A stretch of DNA of 64,000 nucleotides from Pseudooceanicola aestuarii (GCF_010614805.1 NZ_JAAFZC010000004.1:62001-126000), one strand, 5' to 3'. Positions 17,465 through 26,755 are shown, numbered from the stretch's first letter. Numbers and translations are program-made. Notes: generated from the letters alone by a model not told the origin.

Positions 17465-18774
17465 CCGCCATGACACGACTCCTCAATACCAGTCTCACCA
17501 CCAATGACGCGGCCCCGGTCTTTGTCGTCGGTGCCGAAGGCTGCTGGTTCACGCTGTCCGACGGGCGCAAGGTGCTGGACGGGTCCAATTCCGCCGGGGC
17601 GCTTGGGCACCGCCATCCCGACATGGTCGAGACGATCCGAAAGGCGGCGGAATACCCCGCCATTTCCGAGGGCTGGGCCTGGGAAGGCCGCAGCAAGGCC
17701 GCCGAAGACCTGATCAACCTGGCCTTTGACGGGGAACAGGAGTGGGTCGGGGGCGTCCGGTTCGGCCTGTCCGGGTCAGAGATCAACGACCTGGCGCTGT
17801 CGTTCTCTCAGGCCGTCACCGGACGGTCGGCCATCGGGACCCGCGAACGCGCCTACCACGGCTTGACCGGCCTGTCGCGGGAGGTCACGACCCAGCCGCA
17901 ATGGCACGGCGGCTTGTCGCGCGGGGACGGCACGATCAGCCCGGCGGCCCCCAATTGCGAGGTGCGCACCATCTCCGGCCCGGCGGGGTCGCTGTACGGA
18001 GAGCGGGTGGTGCAGCACGCCCCGATGTCCGAGGCGGACATGACCGCAGTCCTGTCCGACAGTGCTTCCCTGATCCTCGACTATACTCAGGGCGGCATCT
18101 ACCACGACGCCACCTACCAGGATCAGGCCGCCGCCGCTGCGCGCAAGGCCGGCGCCCTTTGGATTGCGGACGAGGTGGTGACCGGCGCTGGCCGTTCCGG
18201 CCGCTGGTTCGCCTTCCAGGGGGGAAACTCGCGGCCGGATATCGTGACCATGGGCAAGGCGCTTGCCGGAGGGGCGGCGCCGATCGGCGCGATCATCCTG
18301 TCCAGGGATCTGACCGATCAGCTGGACGATGCCGCCTGGCAGAATTATTCCACTTTTCGGGGCCACCCCGTCGCGATGGCGGGAGTCTCGACCTATCTCG
18401 GCGTGCTGCGGCGCGATGCGCTGCTGGACCGTGTCGCCGCGTTGGAACCCCGGATCGCGGAACGCCTTGTCGCGATGGCGCAACGGCACCCCAGCGTGTC
18501 CCGCGTGGATGGCCGGGGTCTGCATTGGACGATCGAATTCCATGGCCCGCACTGGATGGGCTGGACCGCCGCCACCCGCGAGACGCCCGTCGCCTCGAAA
18601 GTGGTGGCCGCCGCGATGGCGCAGGACGTGTCCCTTGGAACGAGCGGGGAGGAGACCTCCCTGTTTCTTGCGCCGCCGCTGATCATCTCCGACAGCGAAC
18701 TCGATCACCTGTTGCAAGTCCTCGACCACGCCTTGTGCGTGGCTGACGACGCTCTTGAACGCGCCGCGCGCTAA
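17461..18774 (+). CDS. Class III aminotransferase, glutamate-1-semialdehyde aminomutase-like
   Basis: A 437-residue PLP enzyme. The PLP-phosphate/Asp block ADEVVTGAGRSGRW has the cofactor Asp at 237, and the Schiff-base lysine is K266 in VTMGKALAGGAAPIG. The fold is of the GSA-aminomutase/beta-amino-acid aminotransferase branch, but no haem-biosynthesis gene is near. The start ATG 17461 overlaps the FadB-like stop, so the aminotransferase is tied to CoA-ester catabolism. This suggests a substrate carrying an amino group, for example a beta- or omega-amino acid. That assignment is inference. Confidence 0.88.
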   Translation: MTAMTRLLNTSLTTNDAAPVFVVGAEGCWFTLSDGRKVLDGSNSAGALGHRHPDMVETIRKAAEYPAISEGWAWEGRSKAAEDLINLAFDGEQEWVGGVRFGLSGSEINDLALSFSQAVTGRSAIGTRERAYHGLTGLSREVTTQPQWHGGLSRGDGTISPAAPNCEVRTISGPAGSLYGERVVQHAPMSEADMTAVLSDSASLILDYTQGGIYHDATYQDQAAAAARKAGALWIADEVVTGAGRSGRWFAFQGGNSRPDIVTMGKALAGGAAPIGAIILSRDLTDQLDDAAWQNYSTFRGHPVAMAGVSTYLGVLRRDALLDRVAALEPRIAERLVAMAQRHPSVSRVDGRGLHWTIEFHGPHWMGWTAATRETPVASKVVAAAMAQDVSLGTSGEETSLFLAPPLIISDSELDHLLQVLDHALCVADDALERAAR

Positions 18775-18791
18775 GCCAAAGGACCAGACAC

Positions 18792-19172
18792 ATGACCGAC
18801 CAGACCCGCAACGACGAAGCGCAACTGAAAGCGCTGATCCAGGAGTATTTCGACGCCATCTACGCCGGTGACATCCCCCGTATCCGGCAGGTGTTCCACC
18901 CTCAGTGCCGCCTGTTCGCGGTGATCGACGGCAAGATCACGGCCTTTGACCATGACCCCTACATGGCGCGTGTGGCGGGCCGTCCGTCGGGCGCCTCGCG
19001 CAACGATGTCCGGCAGGACGAGATCGTCAGCCTGAGCGTCGCAAGCCCGACCACCGCCCATGCTCGGGTCAAGGATATCTATGCGCCCAGCCATTTCGTG
19101 AACGAGCTGACGTTTCTGAAGGAAGACGGGCGCTGGTGGATCGTGGTCAAGGCCTGGCACGTGCTGTCCTGA
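18792..19172 (+). CDS. NTF2-like (SnoaL/lumazine-binding type) small protein
   Basis: A 126-residue cytoplasmic protein with the cone-shaped NTF2 fold pattern. A helical start (AQLKALIQEYFDAIYAGDIPRIRQVFHPQCRLF) precedes alternating strands and a C-terminal FLKEDGRWWIVVKAWHVL. Such proteins are ligand-binding or small isomerase/dehydratase-like enzymes. It follows the aminotransferase by 17 bp and is probably the last gene of the thiolase operon. Its specific function cannot be told. A palindromic IclR-like site begins just after its stop. Confidence 0.8.
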   Translation: MTDQTRNDEAQLKALIQEYFDAIYAGDIPRIRQVFHPQCRLFAVIDGKITAFDHDPYMARVAGRPSGASRNDVRQDEIVSLSVASPTTAHARVKDIYAPSHFVNELTFLKEDGRWWIVVKAWHVLS

Positions 19173-19182
19173 TTTGCCGTTT

Positions 19183-19197
19183 TTCCGAATTTCGGAA
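19183..19197. promoter_or_regulatory. IclR-type palindrome, copy 1 (upstream of IclR gene)
   Basis: TTCCGAA-T-TTCGGAA, a 15-bp perfect inverted repeat about 125 bp before the IclR start codon. It fits TTYCG-N5-CGRAA, shared with sites at 20100, 20210 and 20371. IclR-family operators are commonly 15-bp palindromes of this form, so autoregulation is likely but unproven. Confidence 0.65.
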
Positions 19198-19322
19198 TTC
19201 CCTGTTGACAGGCAGCGGCCCGACCACCTAGCTGACCGGGTCGCTGCGGCGGGCGTTTACCTTGAATTTCAATCTGAAACTGCGCCGCGTACCGCAGGGA
19301 TACCGTGGAGGACGGATAGGCA

Positions 19323-20099
19323 ATGCGCGACACCACCCAGATTGACGACACACCCGTGGGCCGGGCCTTTCGGATTCTGGAAAAGCTGTCCTCCCATCCC
19401 GACGGTCTGACTTTGTCTGAAATCGCGGCATCCACCGACCTGGTCGTCGCCACGGTGCACCGGCATCTGAACACGCTGATCAACGTCGGTGCCGTGCGCA
19501 AGCTGAACACCAAGGCCTTTGTGCTGGGCGAACGGATGTGGGTCATGGCCAGCCAGATGACCAATGGCGCCGATATCACCCATTCCGCCGCGCCGGTGCT
19601 CAAGGATCTGGCGGACCGCTTCGGAGAGACCTCGTTCCTCGCCCGGCTCGGGGATCGCAATGTCGAGGTGATGTCGACCTGCACCCCCACGGCCTTCGGC
19701 CAATCCTTCGTGCAGCCGGGGCGCGGCATGCCGCTATATGCCGCGGCCTCGGGGAAAATTCTGCTCGCGCTCAGCTCCGACAGCTTCGTGGACAGCTATC
19801 TGAGGCAACCGCGCAAGGCCTTCACTCCGAATACCAAGGTGGCAGAGGCCGAGATCCGCGCGGAGATCCGCCAGACCCGCGACCGCCAGATCGCGATTTG
19901 CAACAACGAATTCGATCCCGGCATCCTGTCCTACGCCGCCGCGGTTGAGGATCAGCGCACCGGGCTGACCTATGCGCTGGCGGTCTTTGGTCTGGCGGAT
20001 CGGTTTTCCGCCATCGAACGCGGGACGGTCGAGACGCAGCTTCTGAACGCCGCGCAACGCCTGTCGTTGTCGCTGGGTAGCTTCCGTAGTCCGGAGTAA
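19323..20099 (+). CDS. IclR family transcriptional regulator (hyuA/thiolase region)
   Basis: A 258-residue regulator: winged helix (about 10-80, VGRAFRILEKLSSHPDGLTLSEIAA, VATVHRHLNTLINVGAV) and IclR effector domain (about 85-250, with PLYAAASGKILLAL and the DPGILSYAAAVED loop). GGAGGA lies upstream of ATG 19323. It sits between the aminotransferase operon and hyuA. Four 15-bp palindromes with the same arms flank it, so it probably controls both itself and the hyuA-hyuB-dpp genes. Confidence 0.92.
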   Translation: MRDTTQIDDTPVGRAFRILEKLSSHPDGLTLSEIAASTDLVVATVHRHLNTLINVGAVRKLNTKAFVLGERMWVMASQMTNGADITHSAAPVLKDLADRFGETSFLARLGDRNVEVMSTCTPTAFGQSFVQPGRGMPLYAAASGKILLALSSDSFVDSYLRQPRKAFTPNTKVAEAEIRAEIRQTRDRQIAICNNEFDPGILSYAAAVEDQRTGLTYALAVFGLADRFSAIERGTVETQLLNAAQRLSLSLGSFRSPE

Positions 20100-20114
20100 T
20101 CTCGGAATTCGGAA
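20100..20114. promoter_or_regulatory. IclR-type palindrome, imperfect copy 2
   Basis: TCTCG-GAATT-CGGAA begins at the last base of the IclR stop codon. One arm matches TTYCG imperfectly. It is listed because three better copies of the same 5-5-5 architecture lie within 1 kb. Confidence 0.4.
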
Positions 20115-20209
20115 AACTTGGACTGGGCGCGCAGGGGTTGCCGCCCACTTTTTCCATGAGAATCGCCTGTAAACTGTGCTGGACCGTCAAGGCCATGGCC
20201 GCGCCTGAC

Positions 20210-20224
20210 TTCCGATTACCGGAA
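20210..20224. promoter_or_regulatory. IclR-type palindrome, copy 3 (upstream of hyuA)
   Basis: TTCCG-ATTAC-CGGAA is a 15-bp inverted repeat in the 298-bp gene-free region before hyuA. Its centre is 161 bp from copy 4. Nothing else coding is seen in this stretch. Confidence 0.6.
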
Positions 20225-20349
20225 AATCCGGCCCGTCAACTCACCTGACATGATGAAAACTTGCGCAATCCAGCAGCGCAGAGCGGATTTCAGGGCGATT
20301 GCCGGGGCTTTTCAGAGGGAACAGTTGACAGCGCGCCCTCAGCGTCGTT

Positions 20350-20385
20350 TTTCGAATAAACAAGATAAAGTTTCGAATAACGAAA
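20350..20385. promoter_or_regulatory. IclR-type palindrome, copy 4, with a direct-repeat partner
   Basis: TTTCG-AATAA-CGAAA at 20371-20385 has the same 5-5-5 palindrome form as the other copies. The 10-mer TTTCGAATAA also occurs at 20350-20359, exactly 21 bp (two helical turns) upstream, giving tandem same-face sites. The block ends just before the hyuA start, so binding here would block transcription or initiation. Confidence 0.6.
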
Positions 20386-20397
20386 ATGAGGATCACC

Positions 20398-22410
20398 GTG
20401 TCGGATTGGCGTCTAGGAATTGATATCGGGGGCACCTTCACCGACGTGATCGCGGTGTCCCCCGACGGGACGAACCGGCGGTCGGCCAAGGTGCCCAGCA
20501 AACCGGCGGAACCGGTGCGCGCCATCGTCGAGGCGATCGCCGCCGTCGATCTGGACTGGTCCCAGGTCGGCGAGATCGTGCACGGTACCACGATCGTGAC
20601 CAACGATATCGTGGAACACAACTTTCGCCCCTGCGCCCTGATCGCCACAGCGGGTTTTGCCGATTCCATCGAGATCGGGCGAACCTCCCGCCGGGTGCTG
20701 TATCGCCTGGATCTGCCCCCCAAGGTCGCGCCGCTGGTGCCCGCCGATCTGCGGTTCGAAGTCGCCGAACGCCTGCGCGCCGATGGCAGCGTCATGACAG
20801 GGCTGACCGACGCCGAGATCGACGACGTCATCACGCGGATCAAGGCCACCGGCGTCGACACCGTTGCGGTCTGCCTGCTGCACGCGTTCCAGAACCCGGT
20901 GCATGAAATTCAGCTGGGTGAAAAACTGTCGGAGCATTTCGCCAATGTCTCGCTCAGCCACGAGATTTCGCCGGAGATCCGCGAATTCGAACGGATGAGC
21001 ACAACTGTCCTGAACGCCATGATGATGGGCAAGATCCGCGCTCATCTGAACCGCATCGACGAGACCCGCGCCGCCGACAGCCTGGTGCACCTGATGCATT
21101 CCGCCTCGGGGATGGCGACGCCCGATCTGATCGCGGAACGCCCGCTGATGCTGGCCATGTCCGGCCCCGCCGCCGGGGCGCTGGCCACCACCGAACTGGC
21201 GCGCGGGCTGGGCATCGACAACGCCCTGACCTTCGACATGGGCGGCACCACCACCGACGTCTGCCTGATCGTCAACGGCCGGGCCGAGATTGCGGCCAAT
21301 CGCGAACTTGGCGGGCAGCGCATTCGCCTGCCCATGGTCGCCGTGGATTCCATCGGCGCGGGCGGCGGGTCCATCGCGCAACTCGTCTCCGGCGCGTTGG
21401 AGGTCGGGCCGCGCAGTGCCGGGGCCACACCTGGGCCGGCCTGCTATGGCAAGGGCGGCACATTGCCCACCGTCTCCGACGCCGATATCGCGCTTGGCTA
21501 CCTGAACCCGACGCGCACGCTGGGCGGGTCCGTGCCATTGCAGCCGCAGCTGGCAGAGGCAGCGATCGGCGTGCTGGCCAACGACATGGGGTTCGGCGTC
21601 CGCCAGGCGGCCCTCGGAATCACCCGCGTGGTCCATGCCACAATGGCCCGCGCCCTGCGCCGCGCCACGGTGGAGCGGGGGCTGGACATCCGCAACTTCA
21701 CCCTTGTTGCCTTCGGCGGTGCCGGACCCATGCACGCCGTAGAGGTCGCCCGGATCTGCGGCATCGGGGATATAGTCATCCCGATGTTCTCCTCTGGCTT
21801 TTCGGCCCTGGGATGTGTCGATGCGGCAATGAGTTACGCGCGGCAATTCACGGTGAACATGAAGTCGCGCACCTGGGATCATGACCGGCTGGACGCGCTG
21901 CTGTCGGAAGAGGTGACTGCCCTGTCGCGGGCGCTGACCCAGGCCGGGCACGATGCCGCCACGCTGCGCATCAGCCATACCGCCGGCATCCGCTATTCCG
22001 GGCAAAGCTACGAGACTCCGATCCACGACCCCGCGTTCGATGATCCCGAGAAGCTGGGTGCGCAATTCGACGCGGCGCATCGGGCGATCTACGGCTACGC
22101 GACAGGCGAAACCTGGGAATTGATGACCGTGCGCACCGAGGTTTCCGGCCCGGAGCGGGAGCTGAACGCGACCGACCTGCCCGGCGGGACCGCGACGCCT
22201 GATCCCGTGGGCTGGCGCGACGTGACATTCGAGGCTGCGGAAAACGTGCCGACCCCGGTCTACGACCGCGCCGCGCTGGTGGTGGGGGAGGTGCTGACCG
22301 GCCCGCTGATCGTGGAGGACAGCTGGTCCACCGTGGTCGTCCCGCCCCGCGATACGATCCGCCGCGATCCTGCGGGCAATCTCCACATCGGGGTTGAACT
22401 GGACCAATGA
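20398..22410 (+). CDS. hyuA: Hydantoinase/oxoprolinase subunit A
   Basis: A 670-residue ATP-dependent subunit. The actin-like fold starts GIDIGGTFTDVIAV, with the second phosphate motif FDMGGTTTDVCLI near residue 280 and VAFGGAGPMHAVEVARI near 440. With HyuB this family opens lactam/hydantoin rings or carboxylates ketones at the cost of ATP. I prefer GTG 20398, with TGAGG six bases upstream, to ATG 20386, which lacks a ribosome site; both give the same protein apart from four residues. Its stop overlaps the hyuB ATG. Exact substrate (hydantoin, 5-oxoproline, lactam, other) cannot be decided. Confidence 0.92.
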   Translation: MSDWRLGIDIGGTFTDVIAVSPDGTNRRSAKVPSKPAEPVRAIVEAIAAVDLDWSQVGEIVHGTTIVTNDIVEHNFRPCALIATAGFADSIEIGRTSRRVLYRLDLPPKVAPLVPADLRFEVAERLRADGSVMTGLTDAEIDDVITRIKATGVDTVAVCLLHAFQNPVHEIQLGEKLSEHFANVSLSHEISPEIREFERMSTTVLNAMMMGKIRAHLNRIDETRAADSLVHLMHSASGMATPDLIAERPLMLAMSGPAAGALATTELARGLGIDNALTFDMGGTTTDVCLIVNGRAEIAANRELGGQRIRLPMVAVDSIGAGGGSIAQLVSGALEVGPRSAGATPGPACYGKGGTLPTVSDADIALGYLNPTRTLGGSVPLQPQLAEAAIGVLANDMGFGVRQAALGITRVVHATMARALRRATVERGLDIRNFTLVAFGGAGPMHAVEVARICGIGDIVIPMFSSGFSALGCVDAAMSYARQFTVNMKSRTWDHDRLDALLSEEVTALSRALTQAGHDAATLRISHTAGIRYSGQSYETPIHDPAFDDPEKLGAQFDAAHRAIYGYATGETWELMTVRTEVSGPERELNATDLPGGTATPDPVGWRDVTFEAAENVPTPVYDRAALVVGEVLTGPLIVEDSWSTVVVPPRDTIRRDPAGNLHIGVELDQ

Positions 22411-23996
22411 AGGACACCGCCGTGCAACTCGACCCTGTCTCTCTCGAAGTGATCCGCAACGCGCTGACCGCCGTTGCGGAGGAAATGTCGAGCGTCGTCA
22501 TGCGTGCCGCGCGGTCGCCGCTCCTGCGCGAGGCGGGCGACCATTCCTCCGCCCTGACCGATGCGGAAGGATACCTGGTGGCGCAGGGCCGTGACGTGCC
22601 CGTGCATCTGGGGGTGCTCAGCTTTACCGTGCGTGAGTTCCTGAAAGCGGTGGGCCGCGATGTGCTGCGGCCCGGCGATGTCTGGATCTTGAACCTGCCG
22701 GACGTGGGCGGCAACCACCTGCCGGATGTCAAGCTGATCCGCCCGATCTTCGACGGCGATGCGCTTTATGCCTTTTCCATCAGCTTGGCCCATTGGGCGG
22801 ATGTGGGCGGCGCCATGCCCGGCAGCTATTACGCCGCCGCTTTCGATTGCTGGCAGGAGGGGCTGCGCATCCCCCCCGTACGCCTGGTCAGCGGGGACCG
22901 GATCGACGAGGAGAAGATGGGCCTGATCCTGGCCAATGTGCGCGGTCCCGCGGAACGGCGCGGCGATATCCTGGCCCAGATCTCTGCCACCACGATCGCC
23001 GGTCGCCGGCTGGAGGAGTTGAGGGTGCAATACGGGCGCCGCTTCCTTCAATCCGCGTTCAAGGCGATCCACGACCGGGCGGAGCGGCAGATGCAGGACG
23101 CCATCGCTGCGATCCCCGACGGCATCTACGAGGGGACGGACCATCTGGATGACGACGGCCATGGCGGCGCGCCGGTGGCCATTCGGGTCAAGGTCACGAT
23201 CAGCGGAGAAACCGCCAGTTTCGATTTCACCGGCACGGACGATGCCGTCGCCGGGCCGCTCAACACCACGCCGTTCATTGCCGCGGCGGGCGTCTTTTAT
23301 GTGATGAAAGCGCTGTATGGTCCCGACATCCAGCCCTCCGCCGGGTGCTATCGCCCGCTTGAGGTGGTGACCCGCGCGGGTTCTGTTCTTGATCCGCGCA
23401 GCAATGTGCCGGTGGTCGGTGGCAATCACGAGACCTGCCAGCGGGTTGCCGACGCGATCTTCAAGGCGCTGGTGCCTGTCGCGGCCGAACGGCTGTCCGC
23501 CGGCGGGCCGACCACAGCGGGGCTGCTGATCTTTTCCGCCCGTGGCGAGGATGGCGATTACGCGACCTTCTACGAGGTGCATGGCGGCGGTGAAGGCGCC
23601 CGGATCGACCGTGACGGCATGTCCGTGACCCGGGTGCATCTGGCCAACGTGATGAGCACCCCCGCCGAGGTCATCGAGACCGAGTACCCCATCATGGTCG
23701 AACGCCAGTCCCTGCGCCACGGATCGGGGGGCAAGGGCGCGCATGTGGGCGGCGACGGGCTGCACCGAGTCTACCGGATGCGCGCCGACAACGTGTCGCT
23801 GACCACCATGTTCGAACGTGCCGTCGTCCCTCCCTACGGGGTGGAAGGCGGCGAAGACGGAGCCGCCTTCGAGGTGCTCCTGGAAACACGAGAAGGCAAG
23901 CAAACCAAGCTGTCCGGCAAGCAAAACGTCACCATCAACAGGGACGATCGGGTGACTGTGATGTCCTGCGGTGGGGGCGGATACGGGTCCACATAA
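22407..23996 (+). CDS. hyuB: Hydantoinase/oxoprolinase subunit B
   Basis: A 529-residue partner of HyuA, of normal length. Typical blocks are LEVIRNALTAVAEEMSSVVMRAARSP, the early DVWILNLPDVGGNHLPDV and a C-terminal VMSCGGGGYG. It carries the amide/carbonyl active site, while HyuA activates with ATP. ATGA overlap with hyuA implies stoichiometric synthesis. The dipeptide-type transporter starts 56 bp later in the same direction, so the imported compound is probably the HyuAB substrate or its precursor. Confidence 0.93.
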   Translation: MKDTAVQLDPVSLEVIRNALTAVAEEMSSVVMRAARSPLLREAGDHSSALTDAEGYLVAQGRDVPVHLGVLSFTVREFLKAVGRDVLRPGDVWILNLPDVGGNHLPDVKLIRPIFDGDALYAFSISLAHWADVGGAMPGSYYAAAFDCWQEGLRIPPVRLVSGDRIDEEKMGLILANVRGPAERRGDILAQISATTIAGRRLEELRVQYGRRFLQSAFKAIHDRAERQMQDAIAAIPDGIYEGTDHLDDDGHGGAPVAIRVKVTISGETASFDFTGTDDAVAGPLNTTPFIAAAGVFYVMKALYGPDIQPSAGCYRPLEVVTRAGSVLDPRSNVPVVGGNHETCQRVADAIFKALVPVAAERLSAGGPTTAGLLIFSARGEDGDYATFYEVHGGGEGARIDRDGMSVTRVHLANVMSTPAEVIETEYPIMVERQSLRHGSGGKGAHVGGDGLHRVYRMRADNVSLTTMFERAVVPPYGVEGGEDGAAFEVLLETREGKQTKLSGKQNVTINRDDRVTVMSCGGGGYGST

Positions 23997-24052
23997 CAAC
24001 AAATTCCGGGCCCGTCTGAACTGACACCAATAGGAAAAGGTAGACTAGAACC

Positions 24053-25663
24053 ATGAAAAGACGTGACTTTCTGAATGTCGCCGCAATGTCCGGGGTTTCG
24101 CTTGTCGGTCTGCGGCTGGGCGCGACCCCCGCGCAGGCCCAAAGCCGCAGCGACGTGATCCGCATCCTGCTGGAGGACAGCCCCAACACGTTCGATCCTT
24201 CGGGCACCGGCTACAACCCGGCGTCGTGCAATATCTCCTGGAATGTCTATGACCGCCTGGTGACCTTTGGCACCAAGCCGGTGGAGGGCGAGGACGACGC
24301 CCATATCTATGACTATTCCAATATCGTCGGCCAGGCCGCCGAAAGCTACGAGGTCTCCGAGGACGGGACCGTCATCACCTTCAAGATGCGGGACGGGGCC
24401 ACCTTCCACGATGGCCGTCCGGTCACCGCACATGATGCCAAGTGGTCGCTGGATCGTGCGGTCAGCCTGCCGACCTCCAAGGCGCAGCTTGGCACCGGCT
24501 CCCTGACCAGCCCTGACCAGTTCGCGGTCGTCGATGACATGACCTTTCAGATCACGCTGCCGCAGGCCGACCGTTTCACCCTGCCGAACCTGTGCATCCT
24601 GTTCCCGGCGATCTTCAACTCGGAGCTGGCCAAGGAACACGCCACCGAGGACGACCCCTGGGCCGAGGCCTGGCTGAAGACGAACGAAGCCGGCGGCGGC
24701 CCGTTCACCGTCAGCCGCTACGTCGCGGATCAGCAATTCGTCCTGGACCGGTTCGCGGAATGGAAGAATGGCGCGGTGCCCAGCCACGCCCGGATCCTGG
24801 CGCAGATCGTGCCGGTCGCCTCCTCGCGCCGGGTGTCGGCCGAAAAGGGCGAGGCGGACCTGGTGCGGGCGCTGTCGGGCCGCGACATCAAGGACATGAT
24901 CGACGCCGGCAAACCCCGTGTGCTGGGGATTTCCAACCCGGCGCGTATGGTGTCCATCGCCCTGAATTCCGAGATGGCGCCGTTCGACAACAAGCTGGTG
25001 CGCCAGGCCGTCGCCTTTGCCGTGCCCTATGACGAGATGTTCGAATCCGTGCTCTACAGCCGGGGCACGCCGCTGTTCGGCGGCAGCGCCGAGACGACAG
25101 AACCGGTCTACCCCCAGCCCCTGCCCTACACCCAGGACCTGGAGAAGGCCAAGGCGCTGCTGGCCGAGGCCGGAATGCCCGACGGGTTCGAGACGACATT
25201 CACCATCGACAGCTCCCTGGGAACCACGGCGGAACCGATCGCGATCCTGATGCAGGAGGCCCTGGGCAAGATCGGCATCACGGTCAAGATCGAGAAGGTG
25301 CCGTCGGCCCAGATGGGCCAGCTTCAGACCGAACGCGCCCTGCCGATGTACATTGCTGTCGGTGGCGCATGGCTGGCGGATCCGGACTACTTCTTCCGCA
25401 TCTTCTACAATTCGACCCGGCGCTGGAACTACGGCAATTACCAGAACGAGGAAATGTCCACTCTGGTCAGCGAAACCCGCTTCGAAACCGACGAAGAGGT
25501 CTACAAGGCCAAGGTCATCCGCATGATCGAGCTGGCCAAGGAGGACGTGCCCCTGATTGCCCTCTGGTCGCCCTACCAGGACACGGTGCTGAGCGACGCG
25601 GTCTCCGGCTACGAATACATGTTCCACGGTCAGCTGGAACTTCGACTGCTTGAGAAGACCTGA
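24053..25663 (+). CDS. Dipeptide/oligopeptide-type ABC binding protein, Tat-exported
   Basis: A 536-residue SBP_bac_5 protein. The N-terminus MKRRDFLNVAAMSGVSLVG is a twin-arginine signal, cleaved near ATPAQAQS. The mature part has the family's SWNVYDRLVTFG and TFHDGRPVTAHDAKWSLDRA blocks. Such proteins bind peptides, nickel complexes, opines or other modest-sized ligands. AGGAAAAGG lies before ATG 24053. Tat export, unusual for a bare binding protein, implies folding before export. A hairpin after the stop separates it from the permeases. Confidence 0.92.
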   Translation: MKRRDFLNVAAMSGVSLVGLRLGATPAQAQSRSDVIRILLEDSPNTFDPSGTGYNPASCNISWNVYDRLVTFGTKPVEGEDDAHIYDYSNIVGQAAESYEVSEDGTVITFKMRDGATFHDGRPVTAHDAKWSLDRAVSLPTSKAQLGTGSLTSPDQFAVVDDMTFQITLPQADRFTLPNLCILFPAIFNSELAKEHATEDDPWAEAWLKTNEAGGGPFTVSRYVADQQFVLDRFAEWKNGAVPSHARILAQIVPVASSRRVSAEKGEADLVRALSGRDIKDMIDAGKPRVLGISNPARMVSIALNSEMAPFDNKLVRQAVAFAVPYDEMFESVLYSRGTPLFGGSAETTEPVYPQPLPYTQDLEKAKALLAEAGMPDGFETTFTIDSSLGTTAEPIAILMQEALGKIGITVKIEKVPSAQMGQLQTERALPMYIAVGGAWLADPDYFFRIFYNSTRRWNYGNYQNEEMSTLVSETRFETDEEVYKAKVIRMIELAKEDVPLIALWSPYQDTVLSDAVSGYEYMFHGQLELRLLEKT

Positions 25664-25677
25664 TCCCCCCCGCCGCC

Positions 25678-25697
25678 GGGGCCGCTGCGGCGGCCCC
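25678..25697 (+). other. Intercistronic GC-rich hairpin after the Dpp-type binding protein gene
   Basis: GGGGCCGC (25678-25685) / GCGGCCCC (25690-25697) with a TGCG loop, 14 bp after the binding-protein stop and 29 bp before the next ATG. It lacks a T-tract. It has the same placement as hairpins after the other three binding-protein genes in this window. Confidence 0.7.
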
Positions 25698-25726
25698 GTG
25701 CTACCCCCGCGCCCAGGAGAGCCCAC

Positions 25727-26755
25727 ATGAAGCATCGGACCCTTCGCCTGATCGCCTGGCGCCTCTTGATGGCGCTGCCGATCCTGTTCGGCGTCGTCGT
25801 CGTCACGTTCGTCCTGATCCGTGCGCTGCCGGGAGATCCGGCCATCGCCTATGCCTCCGGCCCGAACATGAGCCAGGAGGACATCGACGCGATCCGCCGG
25901 GCGATGGGGCTGGACAAGTCACTGGCCCAGCAATTCCTGATCTACCTGCGCAATATCGCCCATCTCGACTTCGGCAATTCGATGATCACCGGGCAGCCCG
26001 TGCTGGAAGATTTCAAGGAACGCCTGCCCGCGACGCTGGAACTGGCGATCTTTGCCTTTGCGCTGTCGCTGATCGTGGCGCTGCCGATCGGGGTGCTGTC
26101 GGCCCTATACCGCGACAGCTGGATCGACCAGCTGGCCCGCGTCGTCACCTCTGTCTCGGCGGCGATGCCGGGTTTCTTCTTCGGGCTGATCCTGATCTTT
26201 GTCTTCTACTTCCTGCTGGGCATCGGCCCCGAACCCATCGGCCGCCTGTCGGGTTGGTCAATCGCGCCGCCCACCGTCACCGGGTTGATGACCGTCGACA
26301 CGGCGCTGATCGGCGACTGGCCGCTGTTCCGGGAAGCCGTGGCCAAGATGATCATGCCGGCCGCTTCCATGGCGATCTTCGCGGTGGCGCCGCTGATGCG
26401 GATGATGCGCGGCGGCATGATCGACGCGCTGGACAGCGATTACATCAAATCCGCGCAGGCCTATGGCTTGTCACGCCGCAGGATCCTGCTGCAACACGCG
26501 CTGCCCAACGCCATGCTGCCGGTGCTGGCCACCATGGGCATGGTCCTGTCGACGATGCTGGGTGCCAACATCATGATCGAAAAGCTCTTCTCCTGGCCCG
26601 GAATCGGCTCTTATTCGGTCAATGCGCTGACCGGCGTGGATTATGCCCCGGTACAGGCTTTCGTCCTGATTGTTGCCGTGCTCTTCGTGCTGATGACGCT
26701 TGCGATCGATCTTCTCTCCGCGGCGATCGACCCGCGCTACAAGGTGAAAGGGTAG
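25727..26755 (+). CDS. Dipeptide-type ABC permease (DppB-like)
   Basis: A 342-residue inner-membrane permease with the DppB N-terminal segment (LPILFGVVVVTFVLIRALPGDPA) and an extended first periplasmic region. The EAA-type loop is DALDSDYIKSAQAYGLSRRRILLQHALPNAMLPV, near residue 230. It pairs with the DppC-like protein, whose start lies 3 bp after its stop. Confidence 0.92.
   Translation: MKHRTLRLIAWRLLMALPILFGVVVVTFVLIRALPGDPAIAYASGPNMSQEDIDAIRRAMGLDKSLAQQFLIYLRNIAHLDFGNSMITGQPVLEDFKERLPATLELAIFAFALSLIVALPIGVLSALYRDSWIDQLARVVTSVSAAMPGFFFGLILIFVFYFLLGIGPEPIGRLSGWSIAPPTVTGLMTVDTALIGDWPLFREAVAKMIMPAASMAIFAVAPLMRMMRGGMIDALDSDYIKSAQAYGLSRRRILLQHALPNAMLPVLATMGMVLSTMLGANIMIEKLFSWPGIGSYSVNALTGVDYAPVQAFVLIVAVLFVLMTLAIDLLSAAIDPRYKVKG

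Noticed and set aside
15221..17476. Long minus-strand open frame (751 residues) opposite the FadB-like gene
   Set aside because: Antisense shadow of the multifunctional enoyl-CoA hydratase gene, with His/Arg/Gln-rich low-complexity composition.
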